Translations under genes and position numbers: made by a program
The notes under the pieces: model-generated
The model's database searches: none
The model's input: the letters and a program-made list of their open reading frames with translations, nothing else
What the model was told of the DNA's origin: nothing
In this document: in pieces, positions 35,411-45,242 of the stretch
Numbering within the stretch: the first letter of the stretch is position 1
Layout: the number at the start of each line of letters is the position of its first letter
Origin: an uncultured Cryomorphaceae bacterium
GTDB lineage: Bacteria > Bacteroidota > Bacteroidia > Flavobacteriales > Schleiferiaceae
Direction of reading: 5' to 3'
DNA: 64,000 nt
Assembly (NCBI GenBank): GCA_913009655.1
Contig: CAJVWI010000001.1
Span: forward strand, 83,836 to 147,835

Positions 35411-36046
35411 ATGACAAAGAAAGAAAAAGTATTGTATATCCAAGACTCTCTTGAAAAAATTTATCCCAAAACACCAATTCCCTTAAATCATGACAGCATA
35501 TTTACTTTACTAGTAGCAGTTGTTTTATCAGCTCAGTGCACCGACACCAGAGTAAACACGATCACTCCTAAGCTATTCAAGCGAGCAAATACGGCTAAGC
35601 TTATGTCTAAAATGAGCACAGAAGAAATAGCAGAAATAATAAGACCGTGCGGATTGACTCCAATGAAATCAAAAGGTTTAAAAGGTCTTTCTGAAATTAT
35701 CTGTAACGATCACCAAGGGAAAGTTCCGAATTCATTTGAAGCACTTGAAGCACTTCCCTCTGTTGGTCACAAAACAGCATCCGTTGTTATGAGTCAAGGG
35801 TTTGGGCACCCTGCGTTTCCTGTTGACACGCACATTCACAGATTAATGACAAGATGGGGTCTAACGAGTGGTAAAAATGTGAAACAAACAGAGAAAGATG
35901 CAAAGCGCTTGTTCCCAATAGAAAACTGGAATAAACTTCATCTGCAAATAATCTTTTACGGAAGATCACACAGCCCTGCCAGAGGCTGGAAACCTGAGAT
36001 GGATTTTATAACATCAAGAGTAAACCCAATTGCCTTTAAAAAATAA
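35411..36046 (+). CDS. nth: Endonuclease III-like DNA glycosylase lacking the iron-sulfur cysteines
   Basis: A base-excision repair glycosylase/AP lyase for oxidised pyrimidines, 211 residues from ATG 35411. It has VLSAQCTDTRVN, the helix-hairpin-helix ALPSVGHKTASVV with catalytic Lys, and catalytic Asp in FPVDTHIHRL. The C-terminal C-X6-C-X2-C-X5-C cluster of Escherichia coli Nth is missing: the place reads GRSHSPARGWKPEMDF, without any cysteine. I recall similar cluster-less forms in Flavobacteria. MutY here keeps its cluster. An upstream in-frame ATG at 35303 would overlap bcp and is rejected. A bidirectional terminator follows. Confidence 0.9.
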   Translation: MTKKEKVLYIQDSLEKIYPKTPIPLNHDSIFTLLVAVVLSAQCTDTRVNTITPKLFKRANTAKLMSKMSTEEIAEIIRPCGLTPMKSKGLKGLSEIICNDHQGKVPNSFEALEALPSVGHKTASVVMSQGFGHPAFPVDTHIHRLMTRWGLTSGKNVKQTEKDAKRLFPIENWNKLHLQIIFYGRSHSPARGWKPEMDFITSRVNPIAFKK

Positions 36047-36076
36047 AAAAGCGGCCCCTTCAAGGAGGCCGCTTTT
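36045..36076. terminator. Bidirectional terminator between nth and the T9SS cargo gene
   Basis: AAAAAAGCGGCC and GGCCGCTTTT form a strong stem with A's before and T's after, serving the convergent nth (plus) and the type IX cargo gene (minus). Confidence 0.85.
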
Positions 36077-36096
36077 AGTTTTTTAAAAAAAGCAGA

Positions 36097-38091
36097 TTAT
36101 AGTATCGACAACTTGCTTGTCTTAACACTATCTCCTTTTTGAATTCTAACTAGGTACATACCAATATTTAAATCACCAACATAGATAGTGACATCAGCTG
36201 CTGCACGAATTGTTTCAGATTTCATAACCTTACCGGTTAAATCCACAATCGAAACAATATAATTACCCATCGCAAGACCGAAGTCCAATGAAACATAATC
36301 GCTTGCTGGATTAGGGGAAATTGTAATAGCCTCAATTGACTCTTCATCAACACCAGCACTCATACAAGCCGCAGCACTAGTCGCAGGACAATTTAAACCA
36401 CGAATCCAAAGGTTATTGAAAGATCTTCCTCCAGAGTATCCAGAGTACCAATTACCAAGCGCTGCTAGGTACATTGATCCTGAGCCTCCAGCCTTACCCC
36501 AAGTTTGGTCATTTCTAATCAATAAAGTATTGGCTCCCTGGTTGTCGTACATAGTTAAGTTGTACATGTACGCACCTTTAGAAACATCTAAATCGATACC
36601 GCGTCCACTCGAAGCATCTGTAAAATCAAATCGAACAAAACCTTGAGTAACGTCATTTGCATCTATTACTTTTTGTCCATAACCAACGAGCTTATTAGCA
36701 TCCCATCCAGAGGTGTTTCCTCCATATGCTGAAGAATCATAAACAGCCATTTCAAGAATACCACCTGCTACAGTTGTTGAACCTAAGTATACCTTTGCTC
36801 CAAATAACAATTCATCATCTATTAAGTCATGACGATTGTACATTTGAGATCCATCACCCCATTGAGTGGTATTTGAAGACGCACCAATAGAATTGTCCCA
36901 AGAACCGAAATCCATGGACATGGTAGAATCAGTAACAAAAAGGCTTGTAGTATCAGAGAAAATTGAAACTGAATCAGATTTTAAATTATAAACCAAGCTG
37001 TAAATTCCATTTGAACTCGGTGTCCAGGCCGTTGCATATGTATTTAAATCATTAAACGTTGCAGTGTCTCCGGCACTTAATAAGGTCTTGGTAGCAGAGC
37101 TAACTGTTTGTACGAGTGTAGCACCGTCAAAAACTTGAACATCTAATTTAATATTTGCCTGATCTTGAGTCCCGCTATTAAGAGCATTGGCATCAAAAGA
37201 TATACCCCTTACCTGCTTCATAGTCATATGTCCCATTTTAGCGGAACCTGTTGCACTTGGACCATATAAAATATCTTGAGCTGGAGCACCCTGCCAATCA
37301 GTAAAATCCATTCTATTTGCAGGGGTACCTACGATTTGAATATCATCTATACACCAGAAGTAGTACTCTCCATCAAAACGAAATTTAATCTTAACAGAAT
37401 CTTGACCACCAATATAACTCCCAGCTGTAATGTTTACAATGTCATTCGTGGCGGTAGCAGAGTTAACCGCTATACCAGCGTTGAGTGTCACACTGTAGGG
37501 GTATGTAGCACCTCCATCTACCGAAAAGTCGACGTAAGTTGCAGGGACTGCTTGAGAGGCTCCGGGCCCACCAAAGCGCCTGTAGTATTGTGTGAATGAT
37601 AAATCAACGATAGCATTTGACGAAAGATCTATCATGTCAGTTACCAATTCTGCTACATGCTGCGCAGGAGCAATACCCAAACCAAAGTTTCCAGCTACAC
37701 CTGCATTATCTAAAAAATCAGAATCAAAGATCACAAAACCATTGGCTGCAGTAGCTGAACTGATTGGGGTTTGATTAGACATATATGCCCCTCGAGATCC
37801 TACAGTATTATTTGGTGTCGTTAACGTTCCTCGGTATTCCCAAACCGCATCGGTATCTGAAACAAGATTAGCTGTACCAGAATTTAACCAAGTTGAAGGT
37901 ATTCCGCTAGCAAAATCCTCAGACCATATTGGTGTCTCAGATCCATACATATCTTGAACTTGCTGCTGGGATAAATGCCTGACTAAACCATCATCCATCA
38001 TTTTTACATTAGGAGCAGTTCTTTCTGCATTTTGGGCAAAAACCGAGAGAGACAGACTTGTCGCAATGGTTAAAAGGGTAAATTTTTTCAT
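36097..38091 (-). CDS. Secreted protein with T9SS type A sorting domain
   Basis: 664 residues. Signal peptide 1-19 (ending VFAQ). About 55-250 is a jelly-roll of the choice-of-anchor/MAM type (WSEDFASGIPSTWLNSG, YYRRFGGPG, WCIDDIQIVG), suggesting carbohydrate or surface adhesion. Further beta domains follow to about 570. The last 75 residues are a type A sorting domain: TISPNPASDYVSLDF, VDLTGKVMKSE, GMYLVRIQKG and the final KTSKLSIL. The codon usage is richer in C and G than its neighbours in places, which suits a highly expressed exported protein. It has a well-spaced promoter and a shared terminator. Confidence 0.88.
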   Translation of the reverse strand: MKKFTLLTIATSLSLSVFAQNAERTAPNVKMMDDGLVRHLSQQQVQDMYGSETPIWSEDFASGIPSTWLNSGTANLVSDTDAVWEYRGTLTTPNNTVGSRGAYMSNQTPISSATAANGFVIFDSDFLDNAGVAGNFGLGIAPAQHVAELVTDMIDLSSNAIVDLSFTQYYRRFGGPGASQAVPATYVDFSVDGGATYPYSVTLNAGIAVNSATATNDIVNITAGSYIGGQDSVKIKFRFDGEYYFWCIDDIQIVGTPANRMDFTDWQGAPAQDILYGPSATGSAKMGHMTMKQVRGISFDANALNSGTQDQANIKLDVQVFDGATLVQTVSSATKTLLSAGDTATFNDLNTYATAWTPSSNGIYSLVYNLKSDSVSIFSDTTSLFVTDSTMSMDFGSWDNSIGASSNTTQWGDGSQMYNRHDLIDDELLFGAKVYLGSTTVAGGILEMAVYDSSAYGGNTSGWDANKLVGYGQKVIDANDVTQGFVRFDFTDASSGRGIDLDVSKGAYMYNLTMYDNQGANTLLIRNDQTWGKAGGSGSMYLAALGNWYSGYSGGRSFNNLWIRGLNCPATSAAACMSAGVDEESIEAITISPNPASDYVSLDFGLAMGNYIVSIVDLTGKVMKSETIRAAADVTIYVGDLNIGMYLVRIQKGDSVKTSKLSIL

Positions 38092-38113
38092 TCTATCTTG
38101 TTTAGTGGAAGAT

Positions 38114-38145
38114 CGAAATTACGAAAGAAAGAACTAAAATCGCAA
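38114..38145 (-). promoter_or_regulatory. Promoter of the T9SS cargo gene at 36-38 kb
   Basis: On the minus strand TTG (38145-38143), 21 bases, then TAATTTCG (38121-38114), one mismatch from the -7 consensus. The leader to the ATG is about 22 bases. Confidence 0.45.
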
Positions 38146-38196
38146 TATGAGGTATCAATGAGCTCTATATAAAGAATTAATGGTCATCGAAAGAGT

Positions 38197-41049
38197 TCAA
38201 TAACTATCTATGGGCGCACAAGTGCAGTTCAAATTTCGATCTCCATATGTCTCATCTACACGAGCAACTGAAGGCCATACTTTATTCTCCTTGATATAAT
38301 CTAAAGGAAAAGCCGCTTTTCTCCTAGAATAAGGGAGTGACCATTCATCGTTGACCAAAACATTTTGGGTGTGAGGAGCATTTTTTAAAGGGTTGTTTTC
38401 AGATGACATTGACCCAGAAACTATTTCATCTATCTCTGCACGTATTCCCAGCATCGCGTCGCAAAAGCGATTTATCTCATCCAAAGACTCGCTCTCTGTT
38501 GGCTCAATCATCATAGTCCCAGCAACAGGAAAACTTACGGTTGGAGCATGAAATCCATAATCAATTAACCGCTTCGCTATATCGACAACCTCGATTGAAG
38601 CATCTTTCTTAAACGGACGACAATCGATAATCATCTCATGAGCACAACGACCATTTTCTCCAGAATATAAAATAGGATATGCCGATTCTAAACGAGACTT
38701 AATATAGTTTGCATTTAGTATTGCATACTTCGTGCTTTCTGTTAGGCCATTTGCACCGAGCATTTTTATGTAGCCATAAGAAATCAGGAGTATTAATGCA
38801 GAGCCGTAGGGAGCTGCAGATATTGAACCAATAGGTTTACTTCCTCCTGTTTTATGTAGATGATGGCTAGGTAAAAATTCAGATAGATGAGCTTTAACAC
38901 AAATTGGACCGACTCCTGGACCGCCACCGCCATGGGGAATAGCAAAAGTCTTATGAAGGTTCAAGTGACAGACATCTGCTCCAATTAATCCTGGAGAAGT
39001 TAAACCTACTTGAGCATTCATGTTGGCACCATCCATGTAAACTTGACCGCCGTACTGATGAATTATAGATGTCACATCTTTTACTGCCGATTCGAAAACA
39101 CCATGAGTTGAAGGATATGTAATCATAAGACAGGAAAGTGTCTCGGAGAATTTTTCAGCCTTAAATCTTAAATCTTCAATATCAATATTACCTTTTGAAT
39201 CACATGCAACCACAACTACATCCATTCCAGCCATAACAGCTGAAGCTGGATTCGTTCCATGTGCAGAAGAAGGAATTAAAGCTGTCCTCCTTTGAACGTC
39301 ACCCCTACTTCTGTGATAATTTCTAATAACCAACAAACCTGAATACTCTCCTTGAGCTCCTGAGTTTGGTTGAAGTGATGTGGAATCAAACCCTGTGATA
39401 ACAGCTAGGTCTTTTTCAAGAGACTCAATTATCTTCATATAACCCTTCGCTTGGCTTAAGGGAGCAAAAGGATGAATTTGAGAAAACGAAGGCCAACTTA
39501 AGGGCAACATTTCTGCAGCTGAGTTAAGCTTCATAGTGCATGAACCCAGAGGAATCATCGAATGATTTAAAGCAATATCGCGACGCTCTAACTTTTTCAT
39601 ATAACGCATCATATCTGTCTCACTTCGATATTTCTTGAATGTTGGATGCTCCATGAATCTTGAAACTCTTGCAAGATTTTCAGGAAGAGCATCTGAAACT
39701 TTAGAGAATGGATCTGGCACCTTTAAATCTTTCCCCTTGGCAAAAAGAGAAAGCAACAAATCCAAATCAGAATTCGTCATCACTTCATTCATTGATACCA
39801 GAATTCCTTTTTCTGAATATCCAACATTAATCCCGGCTTCTTGACTTAACCCTTGAATTGTTGCCTTAAGGTCATCGTTGGCATCAATATGCAAAGTATC
39901 AAAAAATGTTTTGTTCAGAAATTCATACCCCAAATCTTGCAATACTGCTCTAAATTTCTGTGCATGACCATGAATGCGAAGAGCTATATTTCTTAGACCT
40001 TCTGGGCCATGATAAACTCCGTACATGCCAGCCATTATTGCCAATAAAACTTGAGATGTACAAATATTAGAGGTGGCACGATCTCTTTTAATATGCTGCT
40101 CTCTTGTCTGCAAAGCCATCCTTAAGGCTGGGTTCCCATCCTTATCAATGGTTCGGCCAATTATACGTCCGGGCATGAAACGCTTGTAATCTTCTTTCGA
40201 GGCAAAGTAAGCCGCATGAGGACCTCCAAACCCCATTGGAATACCAAAGCGTTGAGTGGAACCTAAAACAACATCAGCTCCCCATAAACCCGGAGCCTCC
40301 AGAAGTGTAAGAGATAATAAATCTGCTGCTACCGCAACTTTCACATCTCTAGCATTGCAATTTTTCGCAATTTCTCTATAGTCAGTTATTTCTCCAGAGG
40401 AATTTGGATATTGCCAAAAGGCACCAAAATATTCCTCATTGGGCTCAAACTCACTTGCATCCCCCCAGACAATTTCAACACCTATGGGTTCGGAACGTGT
40501 TTTTAATAGAGATTTTGTTTGCGCAAAAATATTTTCGTCAACGAAAAACTTATTGGCATTATTTTTTTTCTGATCCCTTGAACGAGCCCCTAGCATTAAA
40601 CTCATCGCTTCCGCGGCGGCTGTGGCTTCATCTAATAAAGAGGCATTTGCAATTTCCATTCCGGTGAGGTCAATTATCATAGTTTGATAATTTAAAAGAC
40701 CTTCTAGTCTTCCTTGAGCAATTTCAGCTTGATAAGGAGTGTAAGCAGTATACCATCCTGGATTTTCCAAAATATTCCTTTGGATCACAGCAGGAGTAGC
40801 CGTAGGATAATAACCTTGACCGATAAAAGAGGTGAAAATCTCGTTTTCATTTCCCAAAGAATACATATGACTTAAAAAATCAGCTTCACTAATTCCCTCA
40901 GATATTGACATTTTTTCTTTGAGAAGAATGGAGCTAGGAACTGTTTCAAGAATCAGATCGTCAATACTATTAATACCAATACGGTCAAGCATTTTATCTG
41001 AATCCTGATTTTTTGAACCAATATGGCGTCTTTCAAATTCCTTTGACAT
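38197..41049 (-). CDS. gcvP: Glycine dehydrogenase (decarboxylating), P protein
   Basis: It decarboxylates glycine and passes the aminomethyl group to the H protein lipoyl arm. The single 950-residue chain fuses both halves found as gcvPA and gcvPB elsewhere. FERRHIGSKNQDSDKML starts the N-terminal half; the PLP lysine is in CHLNLHKTFAIPHGGGGPG (about residue 700); QPNSGAQGEYSGLL and SAHGTNPASA mark the active site. gcvT and gcvH are not in the window. It diverges from kynU over 78 bases that hold a good promoter. Confidence 0.97.
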   Translation of the reverse strand: MSKEFERRHIGSKNQDSDKMLDRIGINSIDDLILETVPSSILLKEKMSISEGISEADFLSHMYSLGNENEIFTSFIGQGYYPTATPAVIQRNILENPGWYTAYTPYQAEIAQGRLEGLLNYQTMIIDLTGMEIANASLLDEATAAAEAMSLMLGARSRDQKKNNANKFFVDENIFAQTKSLLKTRSEPIGVEIVWGDASEFEPNEEYFGAFWQYPNSSGEITDYREIAKNCNARDVKVAVAADLLSLTLLEAPGLWGADVVLGSTQRFGIPMGFGGPHAAYFASKEDYKRFMPGRIIGRTIDKDGNPALRMALQTREQHIKRDRATSNICTSQVLLAIMAGMYGVYHGPEGLRNIALRIHGHAQKFRAVLQDLGYEFLNKTFFDTLHIDANDDLKATIQGLSQEAGINVGYSEKGILVSMNEVMTNSDLDLLLSLFAKGKDLKVPDPFSKVSDALPENLARVSRFMEHPTFKKYRSETDMMRYMKKLERRDIALNHSMIPLGSCTMKLNSAAEMLPLSWPSFSQIHPFAPLSQAKGYMKIIESLEKDLAVITGFDSTSLQPNSGAQGEYSGLLVIRNYHRSRGDVQRRTALIPSSAHGTNPASAVMAGMDVVVVACDSKGNIDIEDLRFKAEKFSETLSCLMITYPSTHGVFESAVKDVTSIIHQYGGQVYMDGANMNAQVGLTSPGLIGADVCHLNLHKTFAIPHGGGGPGVGPICVKAHLSEFLPSHHLHKTGGSKPIGSISAAPYGSALILLISYGYIKMLGANGLTESTKYAILNANYIKSRLESAYPILYSGENGRCAHEMIIDCRPFKKDASIEVVDIAKRLIDYGFHAPTVSFPVAGTMMIEPTESESLDEINRFCDAMLGIRAEIDEIVSGSMSSENNPLKNAPHTQNVLVNDEWSLPYSRRKAAFPLDYIKENKVWPSVARVDETYGDRNLNCTCAPIDSY

Positions 41050-41078
41050 AATCTGTTTGCTGAACTTTTAATTTGACA

Positions 41079-41110
41079 CAAAATTACTTATCATATAACC
41101 TAACTTGCAA
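41079..41110 (-). promoter_or_regulatory. Promoter of gcvP
   Basis: On the minus strand TTG (41110-41108), 21 bases, TAATTTTG (41086-41079): full match to -33/-7 with normal spacing. The ATG follows after 29 bases. No glycine riboswitch is visible in this short leader. Confidence 0.55.
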
Positions 41111-41127
41111 GACAAAAGTTTACGTTT

Positions 41128-42396
41128 ATGAACGCCTTTTTAACTATTTCCGAAGCAAAGCATCTAGATGCTAACGATTCACTGCATTCTTATCGAGAAA
41201 AATTCTATATTCCTAAATGGGACAAAAAAGACTGTATATACCTCACTGGCAACTCTTTAGGACTTCAACCAAGAGGGGCAAAAGAAGCTATATTGCAGGA
41301 ATTAAAGGATTGGGAAGACTTGGGTGTTGATGGTCATTTTAAAGCGAAAAATCCATGGATGCCTTACCATGAATACTTTAGCGAATCTCTTGCCAAACTA
41401 TCAGGAGCTTTGAAAACAGAGGTTGTTGCAATGGGCTCCTTAACAGCGAATTTACATTTTGCATTAGCCAGTTTTTACCGACCCTCAAAAAAAAGGCCTA
41501 TGATCCTTTGTGAGAAAAAAGCATTTCCGAGTGATCGTTATGCATTAGTAAGCCAACTAGAAATGCATGGATTCAGTGAAAATGAACTAATTGAAGTTTC
41601 TGGATCAGATAAAACTGGAGTTCCAAATGATAACGAAATCATTGACGCCATATCAAAATATGGGGATCGCGTCTCTGTTCTTTTAATTGGTGGAGTAAAT
41701 TATTATACAGGAAGACTATTTGACATAGATAAAATAACCAAGGCAGCTAAAAATAAAGGAATAAATGTCGGATGGGATCTGGCCCATGCCATGGGGAATA
41801 CTCCCCTAAAGCTGCATGAATGGGGTGTCGACTTTGCCGCCTGGTGCACATACAAATATTTGAATTCTGGACCAGGAAGTACCGCAGGTTTATTTGTTCA
41901 TGAAAAACATCACAAAAGCAACTTAAATAAATTTGCTGGATGGTGGGGGCACGATAAATCATCTCGATTTAAAATGGGAAAGAATTTTGATCCTATAAAG
42001 ACTGCAGAATCCTGGCAAGTAAGTAATGCTCCTGTTCTATCGATGGCTGCAATGAGGGCATCTCTAGATATTTTTGATCTCGTTGAATTTGAAGAATTGC
42101 GGAAAAAATCCTTGGTTTTAAGTAAAAAATTAATGAATATGCTCGATCATTTAAAGGTAGAAACTGGTGAAGAAATTGAAATTATTACTCCACGCGAGGA
42201 CAATAAAAGAGGCGGCCAAGTATCAGTAAAATTTGCAAACCGAGATCATTCATTTTTTGAACAAATAACAAAAAATGGTGTTATAGCAGACTGGAGAGAA
42301 CCGGGAACCATAAGAATGGCAATAGCACCACTTTACAATAGTTATGAAGATATATCTAGACTCGAAAAAGTCCTTTATCAATCACTAAAGTCATGA
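41128..42396 (+). CDS. kynU: Kynureninase
   Basis: A PLP enzyme that cleaves kynurenine or 3-hydroxykynurenine to (3-hydroxy)anthranilate and alanine. The 422-residue protein has FYIPKWDKKDCIYLTGNSLG near the start, the WDLAHAMGN aspartate block, and WCTYKYLNSGPGSTAG with the PLP lysine. The start Met precedes LDANDSLHSYREKF as in the family. It overlaps kmo by ATGA, so the two are coupled: Kmo makes 3-hydroxykynurenine, KynU uses it. This fits tryptophan breakdown or NAD synthesis from tryptophan. Confidence 0.96.
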   Translation: MNAFLTISEAKHLDANDSLHSYREKFYIPKWDKKDCIYLTGNSLGLQPRGAKEAILQELKDWEDLGVDGHFKAKNPWMPYHEYFSESLAKLSGALKTEVVAMGSLTANLHFALASFYRPSKKRPMILCEKKAFPSDRYALVSQLEMHGFSENELIEVSGSDKTGVPNDNEIIDAISKYGDRVSVLLIGGVNYYTGRLFDIDKITKAAKNKGINVGWDLAHAMGNTPLKLHEWGVDFAAWCTYKYLNSGPGSTAGLFVHEKHHKSNLNKFAGWWGHDKSSRFKMGKNFDPIKTAESWQVSNAPVLSMAAMRASLDIFDLVEFEELRKKSLVLSKKLMNMLDHLKVETGEEIEIITPREDNKRGGQVSVKFANRDHSFFEQITKNGVIADWREPGTIRMAIAPLYNSYEDISRLEKVLYQSLKS

Positions 42397-43721
42397 AGAA
42401 ATTAACTGTAGTTGGAGCTGGATTAGTGGGTTCCCTATTGAGTCTTTACCTATCTAAAAGAGGATACAAAGTAGAAGTTTATGAGCGAAGAAAAGACCCA
42501 AGAAGCCAAAAAAAATCAGAAGGCAGATCTATAAACTTAGCACTTAGTGAAAGAGGTTGGGCTGCATTGAAAAAAGTTGGAATTTCTGAGGAAGTACTTG
42601 ATTCAGCAATACCCATGTACCGAAGGGTAATGCACAGTATTGACGGTGATCTTAGCTTTCAAAATTATGGTAAAAATGGTCAGGCTATTTATTCGGTTTC
42701 ACGGGGAGGTTTAAATAAATTGTTAATAGAAAAAGCTGAATCTGATCCCAATATTAAAATTAATTTTAATTATAAATGTATTTCAGCCAATATCGAAGCT
42801 GGATCTGTTGTTTTTGATAACGAATCAAAAGAAATTGAGGTGCACAATGATGCAGTATTTGGAACAGATGGAGCTTTTTCGAAAATAAGAACGGCTTTTC
42901 AGCGAAGAGATGGTTTTTCATACTCGCAAGAGTACATAGATCATGGATATAAAGAACTTAATATACCACCAGACTCATTAGGAAACTTTAAAATGGAAAA
43001 AGAGGCTCTTCATATTTGGCCAAGAGGAGGATATATGCTTATCGCGTTACCAAACCCCGATGGGAGTTTTACATGCACATTATTTTTTCCATTAAAAGGA
43101 GAGCTAAGCTTCAACTCATTGGACTCAGCGGTTAAGGCAAGAGAATTCATGAATGATATATTTCCAGATGCTTTGAGTTTAATGGAAGATTTTGATAAGC
43201 AATGGGAATTGAACCCGACCTCAAGCCTGGTAATTATAAAATGCAAGCCATGGAATGTAAAAGGAAAATCAATGCTTTTAGGCGATGCGTCTCATGCCAT
43301 AGTTCCCTTTTATGGCCAAGGGATGAATTCAGGATTTGAAGATTGTAGAGTTTTTGATGAGATTCTAGAAAAATCAGAAGATTTAGATGAGGCATTCGAG
43401 TCCTTTAGCAATACCCGAAAGCCTGATGCGGACGCGATTTCAGACCTTGCAATGCATAATTTTATCGAAATGAGAGATCTTACCGGACAACCAGATTTTT
43501 TATTGAGAAAAAAGATAGAAAATAGATTCAGCGAATTGTATCCAGATAAATGGATACCATTATACTCTCAGGTCACATTTTCACACATACCATATTCAAA
43601 GGCTCTTGCAACAGGTAAAAAACAAGAAAAGATTATGGAAAAAATAATGGCAATACCAAACATTCACAAGACTTGGGATAGCACTGAAGTCTATGACAGT
43701 ATTTTAAAATATTTAGACTGA
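42393..43721 (+). CDS. kmo: Kynurenine 3-monooxygenase
   Basis: A flavoprotein hydroxylase that turns kynurenine into 3-hydroxykynurenine with NADPH and O2. The 442-residue protein has the FAD-binding VGAGLVGSLLSLYLSKRGY, the GRSINLALSERGW family block, and MLLGDASHAIVPFYGQGMN for FAD ribityl contact. A C-terminal helical region (about 390-440) is less hydrophobic than the mitochondrial anchor. It overlaps kynU at its start and converges on mlaF with 9 bases between. Tryptophan dioxygenase and kynurenine formamidase are not in the window. Confidence 0.96.
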   Translation: MKKLTVVGAGLVGSLLSLYLSKRGYKVEVYERRKDPRSQKKSEGRSINLALSERGWAALKKVGISEEVLDSAIPMYRRVMHSIDGDLSFQNYGKNGQAIYSVSRGGLNKLLIEKAESDPNIKINFNYKCISANIEAGSVVFDNESKEIEVHNDAVFGTDGAFSKIRTAFQRRDGFSYSQEYIDHGYKELNIPPDSLGNFKMEKEALHIWPRGGYMLIALPNPDGSFTCTLFFPLKGELSFNSLDSAVKAREFMNDIFPDALSLMEDFDKQWELNPTSSLVIIKCKPWNVKGKSMLLGDASHAIVPFYGQGMNSGFEDCRVFDEILEKSEDLDEAFESFSNTRKPDADAISDLAMHNFIEMRDLTGQPDFLLRKKIENRFSELYPDKWIPLYSQVTFSHIPYSKALATGKKQEKIMEKIMAIPNIHKTWDSTEVYDSILKYLD

Positions 43722-43730
43722 AATTCGATG

Positions 43731-44495
43731 TTATGATTTTGCTAATGCAGCACGCATCTGCTTAAAAAGATTACTCCGAAAAACATAATCAACAACATTT
43801 TTTTCATCTGTCGTAAGTACATCTTCTTTCTTCCCCTCCCATGTCTTCTTGCCATCTTGAAGAAGAATTACGTGATCACCTATTTCAAGCACAGAATTCA
43901 TATCATGAGTATTCAATATGGTAGTCATTCCAAATTCATGGGTAATCTCATGGATTAGTTTGTCAATTACAATTGCTGTTTCTGGATCTAAACCTGAATT
44001 TGGCTCATCACAAAATAAATACTTTGGATTTAATACTATAGCCCTTGCAATGGCCACTCTTTTTTGCATGCCACCTGAAAGTTCTGAAGGCATTTTAACA
44101 AAGGCATCATCGGGTATCCTAACGCGGTTTAAACAAAATTTAATTCTATCTAGCTTTTTTTCTAAGGTCATACTAGAAAAAAAATTAAGAGGCAAACCCA
44201 CATTTTCTTCAATACTCAAACTATTGAATAAGGCAGAGCCTTGAAAAACCATTCCCATTTCTTGACGCAGTTTTTTTGTCTCATTTTTATTTAAATCCCC
44301 AAGAATACGTCCATCATATTCTACTGTTCCCGAATCAACTGTATGAAGACCCAGAATAGATTTCAGGAAAACTGTTTTTCCACTTCCGCTTAGACCAATA
44401 ATTAGATTACATTTCCCAGGGTAAAGTTCAACATCAATGCCTCTAAGCACATGTTCCTTTCCAAATGATTTTGTAATTCCTTTAACTCTAATCAT
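43731..44495 (-). CDS. mlaF: MlaF-like ABC transporter ATPase (phospholipid/organic solvent type)
   Basis: The 254-residue ATPase powers an MlaE-type permease that moves phospholipids between membranes. Walker A GLSGSGKTVFLK, signature ELSGGMQKRVAIARAI, Walker B YLFCDEPNSGLDPETA, and a short C-terminal helix. The GMQKRVAIAR pattern and pairing with an MlaE homologue support the Mla/Ttg2A assignment. It follows mlaE directly with end-to-start overlap at 44495. An MCE-domain (MlaD) gene would be expected nearby but none is in the window. Confidence 0.9.
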   Translation of the reverse strand: MIRVKGITKSFGKEHVLRGIDVELYPGKCNLIIGLSGSGKTVFLKSILGLHTVDSGTVEYDGRILGDLNKNETKKLRQEMGMVFQGSALFNSLSIEENVGLPLNFFSSMTLEKKLDRIKFCLNRVRIPDDAFVKMPSELSGGMQKRVAIARAIVLNPKYLFCDEPNSGLDPETAIVIDKLIHEITHEFGMTTILNTHDMNSVLEIGDHVILLQDGKKTWEGKKEDVLTTDEKNVVDYVFRSNLFKQMRAALAKS

Positions 44496-45238
44496 TACAA
44501 TATCATATCGGTTAATATATAATTGAATAATATGATTGTAAAAGACATTGCGACAACAGATTTAGTACTCGCTTTTCCAACTTCAACTGCCCCACCCTCT
44601 ACTTTATATCCGAAGAATGCCGAAACTGTTGCGATAATAAAAGCAAATACAAATGTTTTAATCAATGAATAAGTAACATAGTGAGGAAAAAATTCCATAA
44701 AATAACCAGATAAATAAACCTCGGTATTCACAAGATTCAATACATCACCTGCTAAATAACCTCCGACTAACCCTAATAACATCCCAAAAATTACGAGTAT
44801 TGGATTAAATAATAAACAAGCTGCTATTTTGGGTAGAACTAAATATGATGCAGGATTGATTCCCATAACTCTAAGGGCGTCCATCTGTTCTGTAACTCTC
44901 ATTGTACCCAGAGTTGAAGCGATATTAGAACCGACTTTTCCCGCTAAAATTAAACTAACAATTGTTGGTGCAAATTCTAAAACAATAGCCTCTCTAACGG
45001 CAATTGCAATATAACTATCAGCTAAAAAAGGGTTATCAAGATTCATGGCAGTTTGAATAAGGACTACTGCACCCATAAAAAGAGATATGAAACATACCAG
45101 TGCAATGGAACTAAAACCTAAAAGATCAACTTCACGCAAAAAAGAACGATAATATTCTCTCAAATGCTCAGGACGCCTAAACACGTCGCCTAAAAAAAGA
45201 AAGTAGGCGCCTAATCCTTCAAAAAAGCGATAAATCAT
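44495..45238 (-). CDS. mlaE: MlaE-family ABC permease
   Basis: A 247-residue inner-membrane permease with about five helices, of the MlaE/Ttg2B/YrbE family. EFAPTIVSLILAGKVGSNIA and LGTMRVTEQMDALRVMGINP are the conserved coupling motif to the ATPase; YLVLPKIAACLLFNPILV follows. It forms a two-gene unit with mlaF. A full -7 box ends 4 bases before the ATG at 45238, and diverges from the small lipoprotein gene over 30 bases. Confidence 0.92.
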   Translation of the reverse strand: MIYRFFEGLGAYFLFLGDVFRRPEHLREYYRSFLREVDLLGFSSIALVCFISLFMGAVVLIQTAMNLDNPFLADSYIAIAVREAIVLEFAPTIVSLILAGKVGSNIASTLGTMRVTEQMDALRVMGINPASYLVLPKIAACLLFNPILVIFGMLLGLVGGYLAGDVLNLVNTEVYLSGYFMEFFPHYVTYSLIKTFVFAFIIATVSAFFGYKVEGGAVEVGKASTKSVVAMSFTIILFNYILTDMIL

Positions 45239-45242
45239 ACAT

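Noticed and set aside
41050..41078. Glycine riboswitch before gcvP
   Set aside because: The gcvP leader is only about 29 bases after the -7 box, too short for the aptamer.
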